Assembly: GCA_903929795.1 (NCBI GenBank)
Contig: CAIYWC010000161.1
Location: 1-64,000, forward strand
Reading direction: 5' to 3'
Source of the DNA: an uncultured Myxococcales bacterium
GTDB lineage: Bacteria; Myxococcota_A; UBA9042
DNA length: 64,000 bases
Shown: piece by piece, positions 49,023 through 57,488 of the stretch
How positions within the stretch are numbered: the first letter of the stretch is position 1
Layout: every line of letters begins with the position of its first letter
Notes under the pieces: model-generated
Database searches by the model: none
What the model saw: only the letters and a program-made list of their open reading frames with translations
What the model was told of the DNA's origin: nothing
Program-made: the position numbers and the translations under genes

Positions 49023-50132
49023 GTGAAGTCCGCCGCACTTGCCTTGGTTCCCCTGCTCGCCGCGCTGGCCGCTTGCGGATCTCCGGCCGCCGCTGCGCCC
49101 GGGACCGATGCCGCCGCTGCCGTGGATGCGGCCGCCGATGCGTCGCTGGCCGACAACGCAGGCGATGCGCTGGCTGATGCCGCCGAAGCCGCCAGCCTGG
49201 ATGCGCCCGCTGGCGAGGTGGCTCCAGCTGACGTGTTCGCGGCGGATGTGGTGGAACCGCATGGTTTGACAGTGGATTTTCGCGCCTGGCTGGCTGCGCA
49301 TGGCGAGGACGTCGCTGGCCTGGCGCGGGACGACCTGGACGGCGGCAGCTTTGGCGGGCGCGCGTCTTCCGGCCAGCCGCTGACGCACGACCCGGTGATT
49401 TTCATCCACGGCAACGCGGACAAGGCGCTGGGCACCGCGACGGGGCAGACCGGCTGGACGGCGTCGCGCGCCTATTTTCTGCAGCATGGCTACACCGGCG
49501 CGGAATTGTACGCCACGACCTGGGGGCCGGCCGACGCGACGCTGGCGGCGCAGCAATTCCATTCACGCAAGAATATTATGCAGTTGCGGCATTTTGTCGC
49601 GGCAGTGCTGGCGTACACCGGCGCGGCGAAAGTTGACATCGTCGCGCACTCGATGGGCGTGACACTGGCGCGCAAGGTCGTGCTGGGCGGGCAGGGCAAC
49701 GACCCGACCGACGGCGGCGCGTATACCGTCGGCCCGGCGCTGACCGGCCAGGTCGACGCGTTCGTGGCCATCGCCGGCGCGAACCTCGGGCTGGTCGCGT
49801 GTTTCATGACCGGACCGACGACGCCGACCTGCGATGCGCAAAATGGCTTGTATCCCGGGATGTTGGCCGGCACGCAGGTGGTCGGTCGATCGGCGTTTCT
49901 GGACGATCTGCTGGCGCAAACCGGCTACGAAGGCGCCTTTCGCTTCAGCCTCTGGTCGAGCGTCGACGAGGTGATCGGCTACGGCGACCTCGTCTACGGC
50001 CAGCTGACGAGCCGCCTGGCGGACCAGACCGGCGAAATCGCCTTTGCCAGCGCGCCGTACGGCCATTTTGGCCTCAAGGACCTGACTGCGCCGCAGCAGC
50101 TTGGCGTCGTGCTGAACCACCAGGCGCCGTGA
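49023..50132 (+). CDS. Class 2 lipase-like lipoprotein
   Basis: A 369-residue lipoprotein: GTG 49023 (GGAG six bases upstream), lipidated Cys18 (ALAAC), an Asp/Ala-rich stalk (~25-75) and an alpha/beta-hydrolase domain. DPVIFIHGNADKALG is the oxyanion loop, ASRAYFLQHGYTGAELYATT is typical of the lipase class 2 family, and the nucleophile is Ser210 in VDIVAHSMGVTLARK. An Asp in SSVDEVIGYGDL and the His of YGHFGLKD could complete the triad. Probably a surface esterase or lipase. Confidence 0.84.
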   Translation: MKSAALALVPLLAALAACGSPAAAAPGTDAAAAVDAAADASLADNAGDALADAAEAASLDAPAGEVAPADVFAADVVEPHGLTVDFRAWLAAHGEDVAGLARDDLDGGSFGGRASSGQPLTHDPVIFIHGNADKALGTATGQTGWTASRAYFLQHGYTGAELYATTWGPADATLAAQQFHSRKNIMQLRHFVAAVLAYTGAAKVDIVAHSMGVTLARKVVLGGQGNDPTDGGAYTVGPALTGQVDAFVAIAGANLGLVACFMTGPTTPTCDAQNGLYPGMLAGTQVVGRSAFLDDLLAQTGYEGAFRFSLWSSVDEVIGYGDLVYGQLTSRLADQTGEIAFASAPYGHFGLKDLTAPQQLGVVLNHQAP

Positions 50133-50176
50133 CGGCAGCACCGATGCAGTGCGTCGGATTTGCCTCGGCCGTGCGC

Positions 50177-50206
50177 TTGCCCGGGACGTTTGCGGCGTGC
50201 TAGGGT
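50177..50206 (+). promoter_or_regulatory. Candidate promoter of the interrupted lipoprotein
   Basis: TTGCCC (50177-50182), 18 bases, TAGGGT (50201-50206), 25 bases before ATG 50232. Confidence 0.45.
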
Positions 50207-50231
50207 GCCGTTTACACGGGAGGAACGGACG

Positions 50232-51110
50232 ATGCAAGCAAGGCAACAAGTGGTGAAGGGCGCGATCGCAATGGGTCTGCTGCTCAGCGTCGGCGGCTGC
50301 ATGACCGGCGGCACGTTGCGCAGCGCCCGGACGCTGTCGCCCGGCGTCGGCGAGTGGGGCATCGGCTGGACGGCGACGAAATACGACACCGGCGACCTCA
50401 CGGTGAAGACCACCGACAGCAAGGGCGCCACGCAGACGACGACGACGCCCAACACGGCGGGCTCGATCGTCATCCCGAACATCCTGCCGGAAGTGAATTA
50501 CCACCTCGGCATCATCGACAACCTGGAGATCGGCGGCCGCGCGTCGCTGGGCGCGCTGACCTTTGAGGCCGACGTCAAGTACCGATTTTTCAACGCCTAT
50601 GGCCTGCACCTCGCCGTGGATCCGACAATCGGCTACGCGCCGTTCGTGTTCGTGCAGATGGTCCAGCTGACGCTGCCGGTGCTCGCGACGTACGAATTCA
50701 CGCCCAATATTTCGCTGCTGCTTGGCGTCAAGGGCGGCTACTGGGCGCTCTCGCAGATGGGCAGCGGCACGAGCAGCAACAGCCTCTCGTCGTAGCTCAG
50801 CGGTAGCGGACCGTCGGTCGGCGGCGCGATCGGCGTGGAATTTCGCGGCAAGACGTTCGCGCTGCGGCCGTTTGTCGACTTCACGCACATCTTCGAGAGC
50901 TACAAGGCGACCGTCACCGACACGTCCGGCACCGGCTACACGTCGACGGCGGACGAGTCGTTTGGCTTGACGCTGACGACGTTTGGCATCGCAGTGTCGT
51001 GGTTTACCGGCTTGGAGCTCGAGAAGCTGGAGAAGATGGACGACAAGCTCGACCGCATCGAGCGCAAAATCGACGATCAGAAGAAGTCCGCGACGCCGCC
51101 GCAGCTGTAG
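50232..51110 (+). pseudogene. Outer-membrane-type lipoprotein gene interrupted by an in-frame amber codon
   Basis: Starts MQARQQVVKGAIAMGLLLSV with probable lipidated Cys23, then Gly-rich strands (GEWGIGWTATKYDTGDLTVK, IDNLEIGGRASLGALTFEA) like an outer-membrane or porin-type domain. A TAG at 50793-50795 interrupts the frame after NSLSS. The same frame continues for 104 codons with fitting sequence (LSGSGPSVGGAIGVEFRGKT) and ends in a short coiled-coil tail (LEKLEKMDDKLDRIERK). Start-to-stop length would be 292 residues. Good ribosome-binding site (AGGA) and promoter. A single base change or an assembly error is the simplest explanation. Confidence 0.75.
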
Positions 51111-51159
51111 CTTTCAGGCCACTGTGCGTCGTGGTCGGCCTTGGACCCAGCCGCTGGCG

Positions 51160-51188
51160 TTGCGCCCGGACGCGTTGGCCCGTAGGCT
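51160..51188 (+). promoter_or_regulatory. Candidate promoter of the DUF3105 lipoprotein
   Basis: TTGCGC (51160-51165), 17 bases, TAGGCT (51183-51188), 39 bases before the ATG. Confidence 0.55.
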
Positions 51189-51227
51189 GTTGCCGCTCCA
51201 CGACTGCGTGGCTGGCCGGGTGACACG

Positions 51228-52070
51228 ATGACACAGCCCCTCTTTCGTTTTTTGCTCCCACTCGCGTGTGCGCTTTGCGCTGCGTGCGAGCCGACTTACC
51301 CGCAGACGGACGACGCGACCGCTGACTCGGCTGCCGGGACGGACGCCGCAATCGTCGCCGACACGCGGACGGATGCCGTCGCGGATTCGGCTGTGGACAC
51401 GCAACCGCTGACGGACACGACCGGCACCGACGCGCTCGCGGATACCCATCCGGACGTGCCGGGCGACGTGCCGGACATCCAGACCGACGCGCCGCTGGAC
51501 ACGCCGGACGGCTTCGTGCCGATGCCGGTGAGCGCGACGAATATCGACGTCGTCGGGCTGTCCTGGGCGTGCACGGACACGGCGTGGCAGCCGGGCACCT
51601 GCGCGCCGGGCGTGCTGCTGAATCCGCCGCTGCTGCCGGGGATTCACGTCGACCTGCCGTACCCGATCACCTACACGGACGTGCCGCCGAGTTCGGGCAC
51701 GCACCGGCCGGTCTGGGGCAAGTGGGGCGAATACGTGTTCTTGCCCGAGCAGCGCTGGCTGCACAACCTGGAGCACGGCGCGATCGCGTTCCTGTACAAC
51801 CCGTGCGTGCCGTCGGCGACGGTGGACGCGCTGCGGGCGATCGCCAAGGCCCAGCCGGTCGACGGGACCGGGCCGTTTCGCTGGGTGCTGACGCCGTATC
51901 CGGGCCTGCCGAGCGCGTTTGCCCTGCTGTCCTGGGGCCACATCTACGAGGCGGAGTGCGTCAAAAGCGATGAAATCGCAGCGTTTATTCTGGCGCACTA
52001 CCGCCAAGCGCCTGAAGACGAGCCGACGCCCGGCGCCTACGAAGAGCTATGGCTGAACAACTGGCCGTAG
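51228..52070 (+). CDS. DUF3105-family lipoprotein
   Basis: A 280-residue lipoprotein, lipidated Cys20 (LCAAC), with an Asp/Thr/Ala stalk (~23-90). The C-terminal domain is DUF3105-like: ITYTDVPPSSGTHRPVWGKW, then LPEQRWLHNLEHGAIAFLYNPC. The paired His residues in SGTH and HNLEHG are conserved in the family and could bind metal. No catalytic activity is established for DUF3105. Confidence 0.85.
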   Translation: MTQPLFRFLLPLACALCAACEPTYPQTDDATADSAAGTDAAIVADTRTDAVADSAVDTQPLTDTTGTDALADTHPDVPGDVPDIQTDAPLDTPDGFVPMPVSATNIDVVGLSWACTDTAWQPGTCAPGVLLNPPLLPGIHVDLPYPITYTDVPPSSGTHRPVWGKWGEYVFLPEQRWLHNLEHGAIAFLYNPCVPSATVDALRAIAKAQPVDGTGPFRWVLTPYPGLPSAFALLSWGHIYEAECVKSDEIAAFILAHYRQAPEDEPTPGAYEELWLNNWP

Positions 52071-52084
52071 CCGCAGCAGCTGCG

Positions 52085-52114
52085 TGAGAATTCCCCGCGG
52101 TTTTTGTGTAGGCT
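52085..52114 (+). promoter_or_regulatory. Candidate promoter of the DUF2330 gene
   Basis: TAGGCT at 52109-52114 with TGAGAA 18 bases upstream (52085-52090), 40 bases before ATG 52155. The -35 box is poor. Confidence 0.35.
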
Positions 52115-52154
52115 GTCGCTACCTTGCGGGCTGCCACAGCCATTGGAGTTTGTC

Positions 52155-54347
52155 ATGAAGCGCTCGATCCTGCCCCTGCTCGCGCTCGCCGCGTCGCTGC
52201 CCGCGCATGCGTACGCGTGCGGTGGCTGCTTTTCGCCGCCCGCGCCGCAAATCGACCAAACGGTTGTGCAAAATGCCGAGCGCGTGCTGTTCATGCAGGA
52301 CCCGGCAACCCAGCTGACGACCGTCTGGGTGGAAGTGCGCTACAGCGGCCTGGCGAAAGATTTTGGCTGGGTGCTGCCGGTGCCCAAGCTACCGACGATC
52401 GGCGTGGGCAATACCGCCGTGCTCGACGCGCTGGATGCCCAGATGGCGATGCGCTATGCGGTGACGACATCCGCCGCCGAGAATTGCCGCGATCCGTACG
52501 AGGGCTGCGTGGAAGGCCACCAGGCGTATCCGAGCGAAGGCGCGGCGGATGCCTCGGCCGGTGCCGATGAATCCTCCGACGCTGGCGGCACAAAAGGCGG
52601 CGGTGGCGGCGTGCAGATCCTTGCGCAAGGCACGACCGGTCCGTACGACTACGTGGTGGTCAAAAGCACCGACGCCCAGACACTTTACAGCTGGCTGACC
52701 GGCCACGGCTACGCGCTGCCCGGCAAGGCCAAGCCGATTATCCAGAGCCACATCGACCAGGGCAACGTGTTCGTCGCCGTGCACCTGACCAACGGCGCGG
52801 GCGTCGACGCCATCAAGCCGATTACGCTGCAGATGCAGGGCGCGGACCCGTGCGTGCCGCTGCGGCTGACGTCGATCGCCTCCGCCGATGAGCTGAATGT
52901 GCTGGTGACGATCGCGGGTCCAGGCCGTGCCGTGCCGAAGAATCACCTGAGCGTGGAGCTGAACCCGCTGCGGATGACCTTAAATTCCTATGGATTTGAC
53001 GCGCCGCTGGCCTGCCTCGCGGGCACCAGCGCGGGTGTCGCGTGCGGCCGGGCGGGCAATTTTGACCAGGTCGAGTCGGCGGCGATCGATGAAGCGGGCG
53101 GCCGCGCGTTCGTCACGGAATCGTCGCTGGCGGGTGCGGACGTCAAGCTGGACGCGATCGTCGCGGCGGCGCAGTACACCGAACTGGCGGGCGTGACCAA
53201 CCTGCTGGCGCTCGCGAACGTGCTGGCGCAGCCGGACTGGCAGGGCAAGCTGACCGGCGATCTGGCGGACGCGCTGGACCCGGTGCTCAAGCTGGAGGCC
53301 GTGTTTCCGACCGTCTCGCCGCTGCAGGCGCTGGCGGATCTGCGGGCGTGCGCTCAGTATTTTGGCAACCCGATGGGCGGCGGACCGGTATGCGCGTCGG
53401 ACAATGGCCTGCCGGCGCCGGTCACGATGACGGAGTCGCAGCTGGCCGGGATCGCAGTCGACGGCGCGGCGCTGTCCAAGGCGCTGCAGGACAACCTGGG
53501 AACGCCGCTGGCGACCGTGCAAAAGCTGCTGGCGGGCAGCGCGCGCGTGACGCGGCTGGCGATGAAGATCTCGCCCAGCGAGATGGACCGCGACCCGATT
53601 TTTGCCTTCAACCCGACGCTGCCGATTGTCCAGCCGCAGCGGCCGGTGCAGGTCAACCAGGTGTGCACCTCGGGCTGGCTGGCGCCCTATTCCTCGGGCG
53701 GCGATAGCTGGCGGCTGTCGGTGGACGGACTGGGCTCCTGGGTCGTGGCCAATGGCGGCCAACTGCCGCAGGACGCGCGGTTCGTCAATGCGCCGCTGGC
53801 GCTGGCCATCCAGGTGCTGGAGGAGAGCGGCGCGCCGGTGGATATCGCGGCGAGCGACGTGCCGGTCGTGTCGGCGGCGATCGCGGGCGCCAAGCCCGGC
53901 CAGGTGAGTCTGCCCGCGAACCTGGTCCTGAAGACGCCGGCGCCCTGGCTGCCCGCGCCGTCGGACCCGCTTGTCAACGCCGTTGTCGGCTGGCCGCAGC
54001 CGCAATATGGCTGCACGCCCAAGGCTTGCTGGGTCGATGGCGCGGCACCACCAGCGCCCAACACGGCCGGCTGTGGTGACGCGGATGCTGGCCCGACGGA
54101 CGGTCAGGCGGCTGGCGACGCGGGCCCGGATGTGACGAGCGGGCCGGTGCCGGGCGTGGACTCGGCGAATGGCTGGCTGGACAGCGGGACGGCGGATGCG
54201 TCGGCCGGTGCGCAAAAATCGGGCTGTCAGGCTTCGCGCACGGACGCGTCGCGCCTGGGCGTGCTGATCGCGCTCGCGGGCGCGGGGCTGCTCGTGCGGC
54301 GGCGGCGGTTGCAGTCGCAGCGCGACGCCGGTGCGCCGCGGGACTAG
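52155..54347 (+). CDS. DUF2330-type exported protein with MYXO-CTERM-like C-terminus
   Basis: A 730-residue exported protein: signal peptide ending AHAYA, then CGGCFSPPAPQIDQTVVQNA and VWVEVRYSGLAKDFGWVLPVP, the opening of DUF2330 proteins. A Gly/Asp-rich insertion follows (~125-155). The C-terminus reads GCQASRTDASRLGVLIALAG then LLVRRRRLQ, i.e. Cys, a hydrophobic segment and an Arg run, the plan of the MYXO-CTERM sorting signal processed in myxobacteria. Many strand-rich modules lie between; no enzymatic motif was found. GGAG precedes ATG 52155. The 3' end lies nine bases before the next lipoprotein gene. Confidence 0.85.
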   Translation: MKRSILPLLALAASLPAHAYACGGCFSPPAPQIDQTVVQNAERVLFMQDPATQLTTVWVEVRYSGLAKDFGWVLPVPKLPTIGVGNTAVLDALDAQMAMRYAVTTSAAENCRDPYEGCVEGHQAYPSEGAADASAGADESSDAGGTKGGGGGVQILAQGTTGPYDYVVVKSTDAQTLYSWLTGHGYALPGKAKPIIQSHIDQGNVFVAVHLTNGAGVDAIKPITLQMQGADPCVPLRLTSIASADELNVLVTIAGPGRAVPKNHLSVELNPLRMTLNSYGFDAPLACLAGTSAGVACGRAGNFDQVESAAIDEAGGRAFVTESSLAGADVKLDAIVAAAQYTELAGVTNLLALANVLAQPDWQGKLTGDLADALDPVLKLEAVFPTVSPLQALADLRACAQYFGNPMGGGPVCASDNGLPAPVTMTESQLAGIAVDGAALSKALQDNLGTPLATVQKLLAGSARVTRLAMKISPSEMDRDPIFAFNPTLPIVQPQRPVQVNQVCTSGWLAPYSSGGDSWRLSVDGLGSWVVANGGQLPQDARFVNAPLALAIQVLEESGAPVDIAASDVPVVSAAIAGAKPGQVSLPANLVLKTPAPWLPAPSDPLVNAVVGWPQPQYGCTPKACWVDGAAPPAPNTAGCGDADAGPTDGQAAGDAGPDVTSGPVPGVDSANGWLDSGTADASAGAQKSGCQASRTDASRLGVLIALAGAGLLVRRRRLQSQRDAGAPRD

Positions 54348-54356
54348 GCTGGCGCC

Positions 54357-55271
54357 ATGCAACAGCTGGAAAATACCCCGCAATTTGGCATTCGGCGCCG
54401 ACTCGGTTGGCTGGGCGTGGCGCTGGTGCTGGGCGCTTGCAACGCGGCGCGGCAGCCGCCTCTCAAGCCCAAGCCTGCCGCGGTCGTGCCTGCCGGGACG
54501 GTGGAGCGCGTCGAGGGTCGGGTCACTGCGCAGCGCACCGGGCAGCCGCCGCCGCCCCGACCGCTGGTGGCCCATGCGCAGGTTTGGCCCGACGATACGG
54601 TGACGACGGCGGCGGACGCGTCTGTCGGGATTCGCCTGGCCCGCAACGGCGCGCTGTGGGAGTTGCAGGGTGGCCAAACGCGCCGGGTGGACCAGGGGCT
54701 GGCCTGGAAGGCGGCGCGCGCGGTGCCGGCGGCGGCGCTGGCCGATGCGCCGGAGAAGCCTGCGACGGCGTCCGCCGGTCGCCATAGCGAACAGGAAGCG
54801 GCACAGTCGGCTGAAGCCGCGGTGCGTCCGACGCTCGTGCCCGATGCGCTGGCGCCGCCCGTGCCGGCCAAGCCCAAGCCGGCGCACGGCAAGCCGCGGC
54901 CGGATCGTCAGACCGAGGACTTCGCCGAGCGCAAACCGCCGCGCGGACCGCACGGATCGGTGGATGGCGGGTCGCAGGCGGTCCTCGGCGCGCTGTCGCC
55001 CGACGCCGTCCAGCGGTTCCTGCTGCCGCTGCGGCCGCGCATCGGCCGGTGTTACTCCCGCTATCTGGCCGACCATCCGGAAGTCGCGGGGCGCGTGGTG
55101 CTGCAGGTCGTGTTTGGCGCCGACGGTCGGGTGGCGTCTGCGACTGCCCAAAGCGCGACCCTGCCGGCGCAGGTGCTCACGTGCATCGAAGCCGTCGTCA
55201 AGCGCGCGCCGAAGTCACACCTCAGGTCGGTCAGCGTGCAGGTGCCGTTTATTTTCAAGAGCGTGCAGTGA
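54357..55271 (+). CDS. Lipoprotein with FecR-like and AgmX-type domains
   Basis: A 304-residue lipoprotein, Cys28 (VLGAC). Residues ~45-105 resemble a FecR-type beta domain (VERVEGRVTAQ, VWPDDTVTTAADASVGI). A Pro/Lys-rich linker leads to the AgmX/PglI C-terminal domain (~215-304): IGRCYSRYLADHPEVAGRVV, LQVVFGADGRVASA, VLTCIEAVVKRAPKS, PFIFKS. This domain is common in gliding-motility proteins and is TonB-like. No SD precedes the ATG; TAGGCT at 54345-54350 lies six bases before it, which would suit a leaderless transcript, though no good -35 is present. It is nine bases from the upstream gene. Confidence 0.82.
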   Translation: MQQLENTPQFGIRRRLGWLGVALVLGACNAARQPPLKPKPAAVVPAGTVERVEGRVTAQRTGQPPPPRPLVAHAQVWPDDTVTTAADASVGIRLARNGALWELQGGQTRRVDQGLAWKAARAVPAAALADAPEKPATASAGRHSEQEAAQSAEAAVRPTLVPDALAPPVPAKPKPAHGKPRPDRQTEDFAERKPPRGPHGSVDGGSQAVLGALSPDAVQRFLLPLRPRIGRCYSRYLADHPEVAGRVVLQVVFGADGRVASATAQSATLPAQVLTCIEAVVKRAPKSHLRSVSVQVPFIFKSVQ

Positions 55272-55280
55272 GGTCGCCAG

Positions 55281-56330
55281 TCAGACCCGCAGCACCAGCT
55301 TGCCGATGGTCGCGCCCGATTCCAGCGCCAAGTGCGCGTCGGCGACCTGCGCGAGCGGGAATTCCGTGACCGGAATCGGCTGGGCCTGACCGCTGGCGAC
55401 GCGCGCCAGCAGGAACGCCATCGCTTCGCGCAATACCGCGGTTTTATCGAACAAAAACGAGAGATTGAACGCGAGCACGGACTTGTTGGTCGTCGTCATG
55501 TCCAGCGGATTCCAGCGCGGGGTGCGCAGCCAGCGCCAGGCGAGCCGCCACAGCGGCGTCTTGCCGCCCCCGCGATCCAGCATCGACGCGTGGCCGTAGA
55601 CCACCAGCCGCCCGGCCGCGGCCAGGTGCTTGTAGCCTTGCGCCAGCGTCTCCAGACCGTTTGCATCGAGGATGATATCCACGCCGTCCGGCGCCCACTG
55701 CGCCACCGCCGGCCAGAGCTGGCCCGACGCGCGCACGACGACGCGCTCGGCGCCAAGTGCTTGCACCGTCGCCACTTTTGCTTGACTGCCCACCGTGCCG
55801 AGCACGCGACAGCCTTGCGCCACCGCCAGCTGCACCAGCGCCTGACCGACGCCGCCCGCGGCCGAGTGCACGAGCACGCGATCGCCCGCGCGCGCCTGCG
55901 CGAGGTGGTGCAGGCCGTACCACGCCGTCAGCCACGCGACCGGAAAGGCCGCGCCCTGCGCCAGCGTCCAGCCAAGCGGCAGCGGCACAAGGTGCGCCAC
56001 CGGCACGACGACCTGGCTGGCATAGCCAAAAAAGCGCGACACCGCAATGACTTGCGAGCCGACGCCCAAGCCTTGTGCCGCCAGATCGCCTTGCGCGCCG
56101 TCGCCGATGGCGTCGATCACGCCCGCGGTTTCGAATCCCGGCGTGATTGGCCAACCGACGAATTTCTTGGCGCTTTCGTACAGGCCCAGGCGAATCGCGA
56201 TGTCGGCGAAATTGACGCCGATGGCCGCGACCGCGACGCGGACCTCGCCGGGACCGGGCTGCAGATCCGCGATCGTCTCCAGCTGCAGCTGTTCGCGCCC
56301 GCCGGGTCGCAAGATGGTGATGCGCTGCAT
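55281..56330 (-). CDS. Medium-chain NAD(P)H quinone-oxidoreductase-like enzyme
   Basis: A 349-residue zinc-independent medium-chain dehydrogenase/reductase of the quinone-oxidoreductase type. N-terminal GroES-like domain (VAAIGVNFADIAIRLGLY), cofactor site VLVHSAAGGVGQALVQLA with the G-x-G-x-x-G pattern, then DIILDANGLETLAQGYKHLA and AAGRLVVYGHASML. The structural and catalytic zinc ligands of alcohol dehydrogenases are absent. ATG 56330 has GGAGG five bases upstream; the longer open frame upstream is non-coding in character. The gene is divergent from the radical SAM gene. Confidence 0.88.
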   Translation of the reverse strand: MQRITILRPGGREQLQLETIADLQPGPGEVRVAVAAIGVNFADIAIRLGLYESAKKFVGWPITPGFETAGVIDAIGDGAQGDLAAQGLGVGSQVIAVSRFFGYASQVVVPVAHLVPLPLGWTLAQGAAFPVAWLTAWYGLHHLAQARAGDRVLVHSAAGGVGQALVQLAVAQGCRVLGTVGSQAKVATVQALGAERVVVRASGQLWPAVAQWAPDGVDIILDANGLETLAQGYKHLAAAGRLVVYGHASMLDRGGGKTPLWRLAWRWLRTPRWNPLDMTTTNKSVLAFNLSFLFDKTAVLREAMAFLLARVASGQAQPIPVTEFPLAQVADAHLALESGATIGKLVLRV

Positions 56331-56370
56331 GATGCCTCCGAGGCGCTGACGATGCCACGGATGGCGCGGC

Positions 56371-56399
56371 GCGACAACGGCGGCGGTGTCCCGTAAACT
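56371..56399 (+). promoter_or_regulatory. Candidate promoter of the radical SAM gene, leaderless type
   Basis: GCGACA (56371-56376), 17 bases, TAAACT (56394-56399), followed after six bases by ATG 56406. The predicted transcript would begin at or beside the start codon; no ribosome-binding site is present. Confidence 0.4.
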
Positions 56400-56405
56400 G
56401 GCGGC

Positions 56406-57344
56406 ATGAAGTGGCTCGAACTCTCGCCCGGCTTTGCCTGCAACCTCCAATGCCCCGGCTGCTACTCCTGCAGCGCGGCGGATCGCGACCAGATGGACTG
56501 GCCTGAAGTGCTGCGTTGGCTGCAGTCGGCGCGGCGGCAAGGCGCGCGGCACCTGTGGCTGTCCGGCGGCGAGCCGACCCTGCGCAAGGATTTTCTGAGC
56601 ACGCTGCGCGCCGCCAAGCAGCTGGGCTACCAGCGCATCAAGGTGCAGACCAACGGTTTGCTGTTTACGTACCCGCAGTTCGCGCAAAAAGCCGTGGACG
56701 CCGGGATGACGGAAGTCAACCTGCTGGTCAAGAGCCGCGATCCGGCGGTGCACGACGCGCTGATGCAGCGTCCCGGCGCGCTGGCGCTGCTGGATCAGGC
56801 GGTGGCGGTGCTCGGCGCGTTTCCCCAGCTGCGGCTGGAGGGCGATTTCCTATTGACCCAGCGCAACTTTCGCGAGCTGCCTGAACTCGTGACGCACTAC
56901 GCCGGGCTGGGCTTTCGCCACTTCAACATCTGGCTGTTTTCGCTGGCGGATCAAGGCGATGCTGACCTGCGCGCCGAAGTGCCGCGCCTGACCGACGCGG
57001 TGCCGTACCTGCTGAAGGCGCTGGCCAACGCCGAGGCGCTGGGCGCGACGCTTGTGTCCCTGAACACGCCGCACTGCCTGATTCCGTCGAATGCGTGGCG
57101 ACTGCAGTTCGACGCCGCCGGCATGGGACTGCTGGTTGTGAATCCCGGCGGGCACGCGTTCATGCTGGAGCAGTCGACGTTCGAGTTGGGCACCTACACC
57201 GGCGCGTGCGCGACGTGCGCTGTGCGCGCGAATTGCCATGGTTTGCGCAAGGATTACATCGCGGTACACGGCGATGGCGAACTGCGCGCGGTGACGGCGC
57301 AAGAGGCAGCGGGGCATGACGCGCGCGGGCAGACGCTGGATTAG
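56406..57344 (+). CDS. Radical SAM protein with C-terminal Cys cluster
   Basis: A 312-residue enzyme. The SAM-cleaving [4Fe-4S] motif is C-N-L-Q-C-P-G-C at residues 12-19, followed by LWLSGGEPTLRKDFL and VQTNGLLFTYPQFAQKA. Near the C-terminus ACATCAVRANCHGLRKDYIA carries three Cys that may ligate a second cluster, a short SPASM-like arrangement. Such enzymes modify peptides or sugars; no precursor peptide is visible next to it. It lacks a ribosome-binding site. Confidence 0.87.
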   Translation: MKWLELSPGFACNLQCPGCYSCSAADRDQMDWPEVLRWLQSARRQGARHLWLSGGEPTLRKDFLSTLRAAKQLGYQRIKVQTNGLLFTYPQFAQKAVDAGMTEVNLLVKSRDPAVHDALMQRPGALALLDQAVAVLGAFPQLRLEGDFLLTQRNFRELPELVTHYAGLGFRHFNIWLFSLADQGDADLRAEVPRLTDAVPYLLKALANAEALGATLVSLNTPHCLIPSNAWRLQFDAAGMGLLVVNPGGHAFMLEQSTFELGTYTGACATCAVRANCHGLRKDYIAVHGDGELRAVTAQEAAGHDARGQTLD

Positions 57345-57351
57345 GACGGGC

Positions 57352-57448
57352 TGACCGCTGTCCAACATCCAATTCTTCCGGTCAAACCTGTTGCATTTCG
57401 GACTGGATCCGCGAGCGAGCACGGCCGGTGGCGCGCCTCGGATGAACG
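57352..57448 (+). repeat. Dispersed ~95-bp repeat, copy D
   Basis: Same orientation as copy C; core CTGTTGCATTTCGGACT at 57389-57405. It is the only copy between convergent genes (radical SAM and the giant lipoprotein), so it does not point at a start codon. Confidence 0.8.
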
Positions 57449-57488
57449 CTGTTTGATCTCGAGCTTCGCGCGACGTGTAGGGCGGCGG

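Noticed and set aside
50793-50795. Amber codon read as pyrrolysine or other recoding
   Set aside because: No pylT-like tRNA or specific context was seen; a mutation or sequencing error is simpler.
50785-50830. tRNA-like stretch containing TAGCTCAGCGGTAG
   Set aside because: It resembles a D-arm, but the matching arm GAGC, an anticodon stem and a GGTTCGA T-arm are all missing, and it lies inside a coding frame.
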